Shown here: positions 1-9,086 of the stretch, in pieces | Layout: each line of letters starts with the position of its first letter | Position numbering within the stretch: the first letter of the stretch is position 1 | Assembly: GCA_963759125.1 (NCBI GenBank) | Contig: CAVWXN010000012.1 | Coordinates: 62,001-126,000, forward strand | Length of the DNA stretch: 64,000 bases | Reading direction: 5' to 3' | Source: JABDQA01 sp963759125 | GTDB taxonomy: Bacteria; Desulfobacterota; Desulfobulbia; Desulfobulbales; Desulfocapsaceae | Position numbers and translations under genes: made by a program | The notes under the pieces: model-generated | Seen by the model: the letters and a program-made list of their open reading frames with translations, nothing else | Told to the model about the DNA's origin: nothing | Databases searched by the model: none

Positions 1-2
1 AA

Positions 3-1193
3 AACGGTGCGCTGGTGCTCTGTGAGGGAGAGGAAAATCTGCTTCCGTTGAAACAGATGGGGCTGCCCGGTGTCGCCGTGCCCGACAGTCAGCTGTTCGA
101 AACCATCGAATCGAGCCGTTTCGAGTTTATTCGTACCCTGTTCATCATCGCCGCCAACAATGGGGAATCGGAACTCAGGGCCCGGTCCCTCGCCAGCCGG
201 CTTGGCCATAAGGTGCGGCTTTTGAACTGGCCCAAGGGTATGGCCAGAAATTATAATCTCTGGCAGCTGGCCAGAGACAAGGCCAGCGATTTTCCCGCCG
301 CGGTCATCTCTATGGCCCGCAATTCCAAAGCCTTCTCACCCTTTGCCAGTCCCAGGCGGGAGCATGACCGCTTTTTCGAACAGATCAAGAGCCAGAGGGG
401 TGATGACTACGCCAACCTGAAGTCGGGATTCACTGCTCTCGACGAGGCCTTGAACGGCGTGCACGGAATCAATGTGTATGGCGGGCCGCCCAAAGCCGGC
501 AAATCCTGTTTCATGATTCAGGTCGGTACAGAAATGGCCCGCCGAGGGGTGCCGGTGATTTATTACGATTTTGAGAACGGTCGCCAGAAAATTTACCAGC
601 GGACGATGATCAGGCTCAGTCGTATCGACGGGGCCACACTGGTTAGAGAGTCGTTTTCTGACGATGAGCAGCTCCGTTTTGATAGGGCCCATAGCGATTT
701 CAAGAAAATGCTGCAGCATTTCAGGGTGGTAAACGATCGCGCCTTGAGTCCGGAAATCATGAAACGGCACATCGATTTCATCAGACACGAGACTCAGCAG
801 GATTATTGCGTGGTCATTATCGACAGCTTACATAAGCTGCCGTTCAAGGATTTCAGCGAACGCCGCACCGGCATCGATGCCTGGCTCAGGCAGTTCGAGT
901 CCATCAGAGATGAGCACAAGGTATCGTTTCTGATTATTTCAGAACTCACCAGAGGCGACCGGGGATCCTATGAAGAAACTCCGCATATGGGCATCTTCAA
1001 GGGCTCGGGAGATATTGAGTACAGTGCTGACAATGCTCTGGTATTGTATCCCGGGACAGAGGCCCAGAATATCACCTCAGTTTCCGACCGGACCGCCGAT
1101 CTCTGGTTGGTTGCCAGCAGGGAGCACAGTCCCGGCCTGGTAGCCGCCTATCAACTGGAATATCCCTACTGGGGTTTCAGGGAACTGGAATAG
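3..1193 (+). CDS. Toprim/RecA-type replicative helicase-primase-like protein (5' end outside window)
   Basis: The reading frame is open to the left edge, so the gene starts before the window. The first residues (NGALVLCEGEEN) look like the end of the Glu strand of a Toprim fold. A RecA-like ATPase follows: a Walker A motif (GGPPKAGKS) encoded at about 481-507 and a Walker B strand (VVIIDSL) at about 811-831. This Toprim plus RecA order is typical of phage and plasmid primase-helicases and RepA-like proteins, so a role in DNA unwinding or repair is inferred. It converges on trmFO and the two coding regions overlap by 28 bp. No phage genes are visible nearby, so element membership cannot be judged. 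Confidence 0.7.
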   Translation, partial: NGALVLCEGEENLLPLKQMGLPGVAVPDSQLFETIESSRFEFIRTLFIIAANNGESELRARSLASRLGHKVRLLNWPKGMARNYNLWQLARDKASDFPAAVISMARNSKAFSPFASPRREHDRFFEQIKSQRGDDYANLKSGFTALDEALNGVHGINVYGGPPKAGKSCFMIQVGTEMARRGVPVIYYDFENGRQKIYQRTMIRLSRIDGATLVRESFSDDEQLRFDRAHSDFKKMLQHFRVVNDRALSPEIMKRHIDFIRHETQQDYCVVIIDSLHKLPFKDFSERRTGIDAWLRQFESIRDEHKVSFLIISELTRGDRGSYEETPHMGIFKGSGDIEYSADNALVLYPGTEAQNITSVSDRTADLWLVASREHSPGLVAAYQLEYPYWGFRELE

Positions 1194-2587
1194 TAACGCC
1201 GGGACAGATCATACATCGCAGAATAGCATGCAGTGGGGACACAAGTTATTGTGTCCCCGTCCTTCGTTAAATCCGGTTGCTCTTCGATCCACTGCTTTAG
1301 CGCTGCGCTGGACCGCTCTGCCCTGATCTGACCTCTGAGCCGTTTAGCGACCTTTTTCTCCCAGGCCGGAAAGAGGCCGAAATTGACATTTGACGGTTGA
1401 AAATGGTTTGGGTCAGTCGCAGTCAGGTGCTTGATGAGAGCTCCCAGGGCCGTCTCCGGTGGAGGAGTGAGCGGCTCTGAACTTTGCCGCAGCCGGCCTG
1501 CGTTGATGCCGGCCAGCAGTCCCATGGCGGTCGATTCGACGTACCCCTCGACCCCTGAGAGTTGACCGGCCACCAGCAGGTTGGGGTTCTTCTTAGCCTG
1601 CAGGGTGGGCCGCAGAATTTCCGGAGCACAGATGAAGGTGTTTCGATGAATCGACCCGTAGCGGGCAAATTCAGCCCGTTCAAGCCCGGGTATCCGCCGC
1701 AGGATCCGTTCCTGTTCGCCGCGGGTCAGTTTGGTCTGGAAGCCGACCATATTGTAGAGCGTTCCCTCTTTATTCTCTTTACGCAACTGTACTACCGCAT
1801 AGGGCTGTACATTGGTTCGCGGGTTCTCCAGACCGACCGGTTTCATCGGACCGTAGCGCAGGGTGTCGATGCCCCTGGCGCTCATTACCTCGATCGGCAG
1901 GCAGCCCTCGAAATACTTTACCTCCTCGAAATCGTGCAGCGGCGCGCAGCGGGCCGTGTTGAGACTGTCGATGAAGTGCAGGTAGTCGTTCTCGGTCAAT
2001 GGACAGTTGAGATAGTCTCCCGGTCCGTCGTCGTAGCGCGATTTCTGGTACATCACCTCCATATCAAGTGATTCGGTGTAGAGGATCGGCGCAATGGCAT
2101 CGTAGAAATAGAGCCTTGTCTTACCGGTGAAGCAGGCCAGGCTCTCAGCCAGCGGCTCCGAGGTCAGGGGGCCGGTGGCCAAAATGGTGAGCGAGTTGGG
2201 TTCCTCGGGCAGGGATTCGATTTCTTCTCTGATAATGCTGACCAGGGGATGTTTGGTTAGTAGTGAAGTGATTTTCTCAGCAAATTTTTCCCGGTCGACG
2301 GCCAGGGCCTTTCCGGCCGGTACTGCGGTCTCGTCCGCTGCTTTCATGATCAGTGAATCGAGAGTCCGCATCTCGTCTTTCAAAAGACCCACGGCCGAGT
2401 GAGGGTCGGCTGAGCGCAGCGAATTCGAACAGACCAGCTCGGCCAGATTTTCGGACTCATGGGCCGGGCTGAATTTGCCCGGCTTCATGTCGAAGAGCTT
2501 TACCTGATGGCCGCGTCGGGCAAGTTGCCAGGCAGCTTCGCAGCCGGCCAGGCCGCCGCCGATGATAGTCACTTCAAGAGAATTCAT
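1166..2587 (-). CDS. trmFO: tRNA (uracil-54-C5)-methyltransferase, folate/FAD-dependent
   Basis: TrmFO forms 5-methyluridine at tRNA position 54 using methylenetetrahydrofolate and FADH2 in the cytoplasm. The N-terminus carries the FAD-binding IIGGGLAGCEAAWQLA segment, and the conserved VCSNSLRS motif holds the Cys implicated in catalysis. At 473 residues it is about 30-40 longer than usual for the family. The extra tail, from about residue 440, is encoded by a perfect palindrome (1235-1258) plus flanking DNA, so a repeat insertion appears to have removed the native stop. The modified end also runs 28 bp into the convergent helicase-like gene. The core is intact, so activity is likely retained. 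Confidence 0.95.
   Translation of the reverse strand: MNSLEVTIIGGGLAGCEAAWQLARRGHQVKLFDMKPGKFSPAHESENLAELVCSNSLRSADPHSAVGLLKDEMRTLDSLIMKAADETAVPAGKALAVDREKFAEKITSLLTKHPLVSIIREEIESLPEEPNSLTILATGPLTSEPLAESLACFTGKTRLYFYDAIAPILYTESLDMEVMYQKSRYDDGPGDYLNCPLTENDYLHFIDSLNTARCAPLHDFEEVKYFEGCLPIEVMSARGIDTLRYGPMKPVGLENPRTNVQPYAVVQLRKENKEGTLYNMVGFQTKLTRGEQERILRRIPGLERAEFARYGSIHRNTFICAPEILRPTLQAKKNPNLLVAGQLSGVEGYVESTAMGLLAGINAGRLRQSSEPLTPPPETALGALIKHLTATDPNHFQPSNVNFGLFPAWEKKVAKRLRGQIRAERSSAALKQWIEEQPDLTKDGDTITCVPTACYSAMYDLSRRYYSSSLKPQ
1235..1258. repeat. REP-like palindrome, copy A (inside the 3' end of trmFO)
   Basis: Perfect inverted repeat with 10-bp arms GGGGACACAA and TTGTGTCCCC around a 4-base loop (GTTA). 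It resembles copies B (58478-58503) and C (62757-62782). Unlike them it is translated, as GDTITCVP near the TrmFO C-terminus. It lies at a convergent gene junction. Confidence 0.8.
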
Positions 2588-2616
2588 AGGTTACGCTGGG
2601 AAAAATTTTCCGGCTG

Positions 2617-3177
2617 TCAGGGGTATTCGATGGTCACCTGGACTTTTTGCCGTCCCCATTGCAGGGCTTCGGTGTGGCTCTTGTAAAAGATATCTATCCG
2701 ATCCGGTCCCTTGATTGCCCCGCCGCGGTCTTCGACGGTCCCCCAGCCGTAACCGGGCACATACATTCTGGTCCCGAACGGATAGTATTTGGTGTCGGCG
2801 GCAATGGTGCCGTCCTGGGGAACCAGGTACCAGGGAAAAAGGATGGTCCGGACGGGGATCATCCAGGGACGATAGAGGCTGTCGCTGGAGAACAGGCCGG
2901 GTTCCGGTTCGTGCGGATCGCTACCGCTGGCGGTGTTGCCGCTGTAAGGCAGTCCTTCCTGGGGGCCGGCACTGACATAGCGGTTCCAGAAATCGAGTTT
3001 CAGCCAGGTCCAGCTGCCCCGTTCCCAACTGCAGCAGGAGGAACAGCCGCAATAAGCAGTCACTTCCATCAATTTGCCCACCGGCTTCTTGGCGCAGCCG
3101 CCAGTGGCCAGCAGCAGGACAAAGAGACAAAACAGCAGCAACCTGAAGAACCTGGATTGACCACGCAAGTCGATCAT
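2617..3177 (-). CDS. 3D-domain lipoprotein (MltA/RlpA-like peptidoglycan-active domain)
   Basis: The protein is 186 residues. An N-terminal signal with a lipobox (LLLATGGC) predicts a lipoprotein anchored in the envelope. A 3D domain follows, recognised by EVTAYCGC near the start and GTIAADTKYYPFGTRMYVPG...VEDRGGAI...DRIDIFY near the end; these hold the conserved aspartates of MltA-type lytic transglycosylases. The likely role is peptidoglycan cleavage or binding. The start is set at 3177 because that ATG overlaps the mutL stop as ATGA, a typical translational-coupling arrangement. An in-frame ATG at 3192 would add five residues. An insert rich in Pro, Ser and Trp sits between the two halves of the domain. 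Confidence 0.8.
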   Translation of the reverse strand: MIDLRGQSRFFRLLLFCLFVLLLATGGCAKKPVGKLMEVTAYCGCSSCCSWERGSWTWLKLDFWNRYVSAGPQEGLPYSGNTASGSDPHEPEPGLFSSDSLYRPWMIPVRTILFPWYLVPQDGTIAADTKYYPFGTRMYVPGYGWGTVEDRGGAIKGPDRIDIFYKSHTEALQWGRQKVQVTIEYP

Positions 3178-5006
3178 GTGCGATGAAACCATTTCTTTAT
3201 TTCGACAGGGTTGAACACCTTCACCACCGGTCTGCCGTGGGGGCAGTGGCTGAACAGGTCTGCTTTAACCATGCGTTCGAGCAGCGCTTTTATTTCAGAA
3301 TCCGAGAGAGCATCGCCTGATTTGACCGCTGCTTTGCAGGCCATGGTTGCCAGCACCCCCTCGAGTCTGCCGCTTCCAGCAGTTCCCCCTTCACTTCCGA
3401 ACCGTTCCAGAATATCGAGGAACAGATCCTGCGGCGAACAGCTTCCGGCAAGCGCCGGTACCGCGCTCAAGACCCAGGTCGTGGCGCCGAAATCCCGCAC
3501 CGAAAAACCCATGTTCTCCAACTCCTCAAGGTTGGCTTCAACCACTTGCGACTGGTAGACGGTGAGTTCCAGAGTTACCGGAAAAAGAAGATTTTGAGAG
3601 GCGATCCGGCCCCGCAGATATTGCTTTTTAAGATCTTCATAGAGCAACCGTTCATGGGCAGCGTGCTGATCGATAACGATCAGGTTGTCTCCGTTTCGGC
3701 AGAAAATGTAGAGATCCTGGAAGCTGCCGACTACTGTCAGGTTTTCAACCTGGACAGTGGCCGTAACTGCGGCTGCCGGTAAATGGGCGGCTTCATCGGC
3801 CACTGCAGCCACCGACAGGTGGGGCTGCTCTTCTGCCAGGTCAAGAGACCTGGAGGCTCGCCGCGACAGCTCGTATATCGAGCCCTGGTCGAGCTGGGTA
3901 GTCGGGCGTGGAACAAACCCTTGGGAAGGGAGTGGCGCTGGAATGGGTCGTCTCTGCTCCTGCCCTGCCTCTGCGGGCGGAGCCGGCGAGAAGAGGTGCT
4001 CCCTTAACGGCTGCTGAGTCTTCAGCATGGCTTCCCGGATCGCGTTGCTGACGATCCTATGGATGGTTCGATTGTCTCTGAAGCGCACTTCATGTTTGGC
4101 CGGGTGGACATTGACATCGACGCTTTCCGGTGGCAGATCGACTTTAATGACGCCGGCGGGATAGCGGCCTTTGAGCATGAATGAGCGAAGTCCTTCATTG
4201 ACTGCGTGCCCCAGAAGCCGGTCCTTGATTACCCGATTATTGACGAACAGCCTCAGTCTTCCGGCAACGGGCTGGGTCGATTCAGGTGGAACCAGCAGTC
4301 CCGTTACCCTGATGGACTCAGGGCCGGGCGGCCCGCTGTCGATTTCTATGAAGGGGCCGGAATATTTCAGCAGTCGGGACAAGCGCTGGGCCAGGCCTAG
4401 GTCCTGATCAAACTGAATCGTCTGTTTACCATTTACTCTCAACGAGAAGGCGACATCGGGTCTGGCCAGCGCGTAACTCTTTACCGTGTCGTCAATGTGG
4501 GCCAGTTCCGTGCGTGCGGTTCGCAGAAATTTCTTGCGCGCCGGGGTGTTGCCGAAAAGATTCTTGACCTCGATGATGGTGCCGGCTGCAGCACCCGTTT
4601 CGTGTACTTTTTTAATCGAGCCAAAGGAACTGAAGGCGGCCGTACCGAGCTCATCCTGCCGACGTCTGGAAACGATGTTCATGGTGGAGACCGAGGCGAT
4701 GGAAGGAATGGCTTCGCCCCTGAATCCAAGGCTCCTCACTTCAAAAACGGTGTCGCCTTTGGTGAGTTTTGAAGTGCCGTGGCGTTCGAAGCTCATCAGC
4801 ACATCATCTTCATCCATCCCTTCGCCGTTGTCGGCGATGCGGATCAGACGGGTACCGCTGCCCTCGATTTCCATCTCGATCCGGTCGGCCTCGGCGTCGA
4901 GGCTGTTTTCCAGCAACTCCTTGACTACCGAGGCGGGCCGTTCGACAACTTCTCCGGCGGCAATCTGATTGGCCAGATGTTCAGGCAGGATGCGGATCTT
5001 AGCCAT
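3174..5006 (-). CDS. mutL: DNA mismatch repair protein MutL (endonuclease type)
   Basis: MutL links MutS mismatch recognition to strand excision. At 610 residues it has the normal length. The GHKL ATPase domain is at the N-terminus, with the Asn-containing ELLENSLDAEA (about residue 29) and DNGEGM (about 58) motifs. The C-terminal domain contains DQHAAHERLLYE at about residue 445, which fits the DQHA(X)2E(X)4E metal-binding motif of endonuclease-active MutL. It also has ACKAAVKSGD and CPHGRP near the end. This therefore belongs to the nicking type found in bacteria without MutH. The stop overlaps the start of the 3D-domain lipoprotein gene, suggesting co-transcription. Confidence 0.97.
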   Translation of the reverse strand: MAKIRILPEHLANQIAAGEVVERPASVVKELLENSLDAEADRIEMEIEGSGTRLIRIADNGEGMDEDDVLMSFERHGTSKLTKGDTVFEVRSLGFRGEAIPSIASVSTMNIVSRRRQDELGTAAFSSFGSIKKVHETGAAAGTIIEVKNLFGNTPARKKFLRTARTELAHIDDTVKSYALARPDVAFSLRVNGKQTIQFDQDLGLAQRLSRLLKYSGPFIEIDSGPPGPESIRVTGLLVPPESTQPVAGRLRLFVNNRVIKDRLLGHAVNEGLRSFMLKGRYPAGVIKVDLPPESVDVNVHPAKHEVRFRDNRTIHRIVSNAIREAMLKTQQPLREHLFSPAPPAEAGQEQRRPIPAPLPSQGFVPRPTTQLDQGSIYELSRRASRSLDLAEEQPHLSVAAVADEAAHLPAAAVTATVQVENLTVVGSFQDLYIFCRNGDNLIVIDQHAAHERLLYEDLKKQYLRGRIASQNLLFPVTLELTVYQSQVVEANLEELENMGFSVRDFGATTWVLSAVPALAGSCSPQDLFLDILERFGSEGGTAGSGRLEGVLATMACKAAVKSGDALSDSEIKALLERMVKADLFSHCPHGRPVVKVFNPVEIKKWFHRT

Positions 5007-5051
5007 TTAATCACTAGCTCCGGTCCTGCAGGTACGAGCCGACTGCACCGA

Positions 5052-7322
5052 TCAGGCCAGCAAATTAAGCGCTGAACCAGCCTTGAACCACTCAACCTGG
5101 GCTTCATTGTAAGTGTGGTTCAAATTGAAGGTCTCCTTGGTGCCGTCCGCATGGGTGACAATGCAGTCCACCTGACGGCCGGGTGCCAGCTGGCCTAAAT
5201 CGGGGAGGCTTATCCGATCGTCCTCCCTGATCCGATCATAGTCGTCAGGGTTGTCGAAGGTAAAGGCCAGAAGTCCCTGTTTCTTGAGGTTTGACTCGTG
5301 GATGCGGGCGAAGCTGCGGACAATAATAGCCGAGGCACCGAGCAGCCTCGGGCTGAGGGCGGCGTGTTCACGGCTGCTTCCCTCGCCGTAGTTCCAATCG
5401 CCAATCACCACCCATTTTACCTTCTTGGCCTTGTAGTCTCTGGCAATGGTCGAAAACGGCACACCCCGCTCGCCGCTGAGGACGTTGAGCCCTTTGCCGG
5501 CTTCGTCGTTGTAGGCGTTGATCGCCCCCATGAACATGTTATCGCTGAACTTGTCGAGGTGTCCCCGCAGTCGCAACCAGGGGCCGGCCGGCGAGATCGC
5601 ATCGGTGGTGCACTTGCCTTTTGCCTTGAGAAGAATCGGGGCATCCACTAGATCATCTCCATCCCACTTGGGCCAGGGTTTGAGAAGTTGGAGCCGCTCG
5701 CTGTTGGGGGCCACTTTCAACTCGATATGGCTACCGTCCTCGGGTGGTGCGTGAAACTTCGATTCACCCTTGTCGAACCCCTTCTCAGGGACCTCCGGAG
5801 CCTCTTTGGGCGCCTCCAGCGTGAAAGACTGGCCGCTGCCGTCTGTGAGGGTATCGGTCAAAGGGTTGAATGACAGACTTCCAGACAGGGACAGAGCCAC
5901 CGTTATTTCAGGGCTGGCGATGAAGTTCATGGTTGTGGGCTGACCGTCGTTGCGCCTGGGAAAATTACGGTTATAGGAGGTGACGATGGTATTGGGCTTG
6001 CCGGCAATCGACGCATCCCGTCGCCACTGACCGATACAAGGACCGCAGGCATTGGCCAGTACGGTGCCGCCAATGTCGGTAAGGGAGGCCATCTGGCCGT
6101 CGCGCTCGATGGTGGCCCTGATCTGCTCCGATCCCGGGGTTACCATCAGCGGTACCGCTGTTTTTATGCCGTGGGCTTTGGCCTGCTCGGCGATATCGGC
6201 GGCCCGGCTCATATCCTCATAGGATGAGTTGGTGCAGCTGCCGATCAGACAGGTCGATATTTCATCGATCATTTCACCGCCACTCTCCTCGATTTCCTTG
6301 GCCAGTTTGGAAAGTGGCCGGGCCCTGTCGGGTGAGTGGGGACCGACGATGTGGGGTTCCAGTGTGGAAAGATCGATTTCAATGACGCGGTCAAAATATT
6401 TCTCAGGCTCACGGGTAACCTCTTCGTCGAGGCAGAGCAATTCAGCATTCTCTGAGGCCAGCTTGGCCAGCTCGGCCCGTCCGGTGGCTTGGAGATATTT
6501 GGCGATGCTGTCATCGAACTCGAATATAGAGGTCGTGGCACCCAGTTCGGCACCCATGTTGGTGATGGTCGCCTTGCCGGTACAGCTCAAGGTTTTTGCG
6601 CCGGGTCCGAAATATTCGATGATCGAGTTGGTACCGCCGGAGACGGTCAATTCGCCTGCCAGGAACAGCACGATATCCTTGGGTGCAGTCCAGCCGTTGA
6701 GCTCACCTTTTAAGACCACACCGATATGTTTGGGGTGCAGTACTTCCCAGGTCAGACCGGCCATGGCATCAATGGCGTCGGCGCCGCCGACGCCGACCGC
6801 ACAGGCGCCTATGCCGCCGCCGTTTGGCGTATGGGAGTCGGTGCCCAGGATGACGGCGCCCGGGAAGGCATAGTTCTCAATATTTACCTGGTGGATGATA
6901 CCGGCTCCGGGTTCCCAGAATCCGGCGCCAAATTTCGCTGCCGCGGATTTCAAGAAGTCGTAGACCTCGTTGTTCTCAGCAATGGATGCAGGTAAATCGA
7001 GATTGCCAGCCACCCGGGCCTCGATTAAATGGTCGCAGTGGATCGTGGTCGGTACCGCCACTTTTTTCCGGCCGGTCATCATGAACTGCAGCATCGCCGA
7101 CTGACCCAGGACATCCTGCAGAATCACCCGGTCAGGCCGAACGTGCAGATAGCTCTTGCCGGGGATCATCTCCTGGTTCTCGGGATCATCGAGGTGGCCG
7201 AGCAGCACTTTGTCGGCCAGGGTCAGGGGGCGGCCGAGTTTGCGACGGACAACCCGAAGGTTCCGGTGCATGGTTTTGTATACGTTGGCTACGAATTCCG
7301 GGGTCGAATCAAGACTTGCCAT
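5052..7322 (-). CDS. Aconitate hydratase (mitochondrial-type aconitase)
   Basis: Interconverts citrate and isocitrate through cis-aconitate. The 756-residue protein has the mitochondrial-type architecture. The three [4Fe-4S] ligand cysteines are visible: Cys363 in GSCTNS, and Cys426 and Cys429 in CGPCIGQW. The swivel domain at the C-terminus contains NYGEGSSREHAA. The start is taken at the ATG at 7322, which has GGAGG 8 bases upstream (7331-7335); an in-frame TTG at 7325 is closer to that site than usual. The enzyme serves the citric acid cycle. I see no other TCA-cycle gene in the window. Confidence 0.95.
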   Translation of the reverse strand: MASLDSTPEFVANVYKTMHRNLRVVRRKLGRPLTLADKVLLGHLDDPENQEMIPGKSYLHVRPDRVILQDVLGQSAMLQFMMTGRKKVAVPTTIHCDHLIEARVAGNLDLPASIAENNEVYDFLKSAAAKFGAGFWEPGAGIIHQVNIENYAFPGAVILGTDSHTPNGGGIGACAVGVGGADAIDAMAGLTWEVLHPKHIGVVLKGELNGWTAPKDIVLFLAGELTVSGGTNSIIEYFGPGAKTLSCTGKATITNMGAELGATTSIFEFDDSIAKYLQATGRAELAKLASENAELLCLDEEVTREPEKYFDRVIEIDLSTLEPHIVGPHSPDRARPLSKLAKEIEESGGEMIDEISTCLIGSCTNSSYEDMSRAADIAEQAKAHGIKTAVPLMVTPGSEQIRATIERDGQMASLTDIGGTVLANACGPCIGQWRRDASIAGKPNTIVTSYNRNFPRRNDGQPTTMNFIASPEITVALSLSGSLSFNPLTDTLTDGSGQSFTLEAPKEAPEVPEKGFDKGESKFHAPPEDGSHIELKVAPNSERLQLLKPWPKWDGDDLVDAPILLKAKGKCTTDAISPAGPWLRLRGHLDKFSDNMFMGAINAYNDEAGKGLNVLSGERGVPFSTIARDYKAKKVKWVVIGDWNYGEGSSREHAALSPRLLGASAIIVRSFARIHESNLKKQGLLAFTFDNPDDYDRIREDDRISLPDLGQLAPGRQVDCIVTHADGTKETFNLNHTYNEAQVEWFKAGSALNLLA

Positions 7323-7420
7323 CAATATTTCCTCCAGTCTGAGAAAGAGATTTTAAAAGATTCCATTAACTAGTAAGATCATATGTGCTGCTTTTCAAAC
7401 ATTTTCTTGGATCATGTTCG

Positions 7421-9031
7421 ATGCGTTTGCCTATGGTGAAACCGAGGTGTGTGTCTCCCGTTGCCCTGCAGAGACTGACAGCGCAGCTGCTGTTGTCGGC
7501 CATTGCCCTTTTGCTTGTGCTTTCCGGCTGTGCCAAGCTGCCTGACAACTCCGGCCGTTCTACTTCATTTGCAATCAAGCCCGACGAAACCACGAGATTA
7601 TACCGGGAAGTCACCCAATTTCTGGGGTCTGACCCAGATGAAAATGGTTATCTGCTGCTGGGAAACGGCCTCGATGCCTTTGTCGCTCGCGCTGTGCTGG
7701 CCAATCTTGCCGAGAAGAGCATCGATGCCCAGTACTATCTGCTGCACGATGATACCGTTGGTCGACTGTTCGTCGATCAACTGCTCAAGGCAGCCGATCG
7801 GGGCGTGCGGGTAAGGCTTCTGGTTGATGATATGGACATGGAGGGGCGCGACCTCGGCAGCGCCGTGCTTGACGCCCATCCCAACATTGAAGTTCGCCTT
7901 TTCAATCCTCTAGGTAGAAACACCGGGCGAATATTCCAGTTCGTCACAGGCTTCGGCACCCTGACCCGCCGGTCACACAACAAGTCCTTCACCGTCGACT
8001 CCATGGCCACCATTGTTGGAGGCAGAAATATCGGCAATGAATATTTCGTAGCCGAATCGGACACGGCCTTTCTCGATCTTGATGTACTGGCGATGGGTCC
8101 TGCAGCACGGCTGGTGGCCGGTTCCTTTGATCTCTATTGGAATCATGAGCTCAGCTATCCCATTTCGATGCTCGTCGAGACGCCGCCGACACCGGTGCAG
8201 ATGAAGGAGAAGAAGGCAGCCTTTGAAGAATATATCGAGCAGCAGAAGGATACAGTCTACTACCAGGAATTGACCGAGTCCAACCTGGCCAGCTCGCTGA
8301 AGGGATACAGAGTCGAGTTGGTCAAGGGCAAAGGCAAAGGGGAGGTGTTCTCGGATCATCCGGACAAGCTATTGAGCTACGACGAAGGGGCGGATAAGAT
8401 GATTTCCGACCTGAAGCCCTACCTGGAAGGTACCAAAAAGGAACTGCTGATATTCTCACCCTACTTCATTCCTGGCAGTGGAGGCCTCGATGCTTTCAGA
8501 AAGCTCAGGGATAGGGGGGTGCGGGTGCTGGTGTTTACCAACTCGCTTTCATCTACCGACGTTTCTGTGGTCCACGCCGGATACGCCAAGTATCGCCACG
8601 AACTGTTGAAGATGGGAGTCGAACTTTATGAACTCAACCGCGACTTCAGTGGAGACGAGAGTATCAAGGGCTGGAAATTTTATCAGTCGAAAGCCAGTCT
8701 GCATGCGAAATGTTTTGTGATCGACCGATCCCTCGCCTTTATAGGCTCTTTGAACCTCGACCCGCGCTCGGTCATCCAGAATACTGAAATAGGCATGATC
8801 ATCAAGTCCGATGTGATTGCCGGAAGATTAGCTTCGTTCCTCGACGACGAGATTGGCACGCTTGCCTTCAGGCTGGAATTGAAACCTGGCTACGATGGCA
8901 CCAGTTTTATCGTCTGGCACGGCCTGGTTGACGATAAGCAGCGCACTTTCATCGTGGAGCCCTATACAAGTTTCTGGCAGCGCTTCATGGTCGGCATGAT
9001 GCGTTTGCTGCCCATTGAGTCGCAGATATAA
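7421..9031 (+). CDS. Phospholipase D-family lipoprotein (cardiolipin synthase ClsC-like)
   Basis: A 536-residue protein with two HKD motifs: HNKSFTVD at about residue 186 and HAKCFVID at about residue 428. Each is followed by the usual G-x-x-N segment (GGRNIGNEYF; GSLNLDPRS). Paired HKD motifs define the phospholipase D fold, and this layout resembles ClsC/YmdC cardiolipin synthases, which transfer phosphatidyl groups. A long basic N-terminus leads into a hydrophobic stretch ending in LVLSGC, so a lipoprotein anchor is predicted. The start is uncertain: GTG at 7385, ATG at 7421 or ATG at 7433, none with a strong ribosome binding site. It is divergent from the aconitase gene. Confidence 0.85.
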   Translation: MRLPMVKPRCVSPVALQRLTAQLLLSAIALLLVLSGCAKLPDNSGRSTSFAIKPDETTRLYREVTQFLGSDPDENGYLLLGNGLDAFVARAVLANLAEKSIDAQYYLLHDDTVGRLFVDQLLKAADRGVRVRLLVDDMDMEGRDLGSAVLDAHPNIEVRLFNPLGRNTGRIFQFVTGFGTLTRRSHNKSFTVDSMATIVGGRNIGNEYFVAESDTAFLDLDVLAMGPAARLVAGSFDLYWNHELSYPISMLVETPPTPVQMKEKKAAFEEYIEQQKDTVYYQELTESNLASSLKGYRVELVKGKGKGEVFSDHPDKLLSYDEGADKMISDLKPYLEGTKKELLIFSPYFIPGSGGLDAFRKLRDRGVRVLVFTNSLSSTDVSVVHAGYAKYRHELLKMGVELYELNRDFSGDESIKGWKFYQSKASLHAKCFVIDRSLAFIGSLNLDPRSVIQNTEIGMIIKSDVIAGRLASFLDDEIGTLAFRLELKPGYDGTSFIVWHGLVDDKQRTFIVEPYTSFWQRFMVGMMRLLPIESQI

Positions 9032-9086
9032 CTGCCGGCCGATCCCTAGCTAAGCCGCACTGCAGCCCCTCGCCCCCAGATAAACC

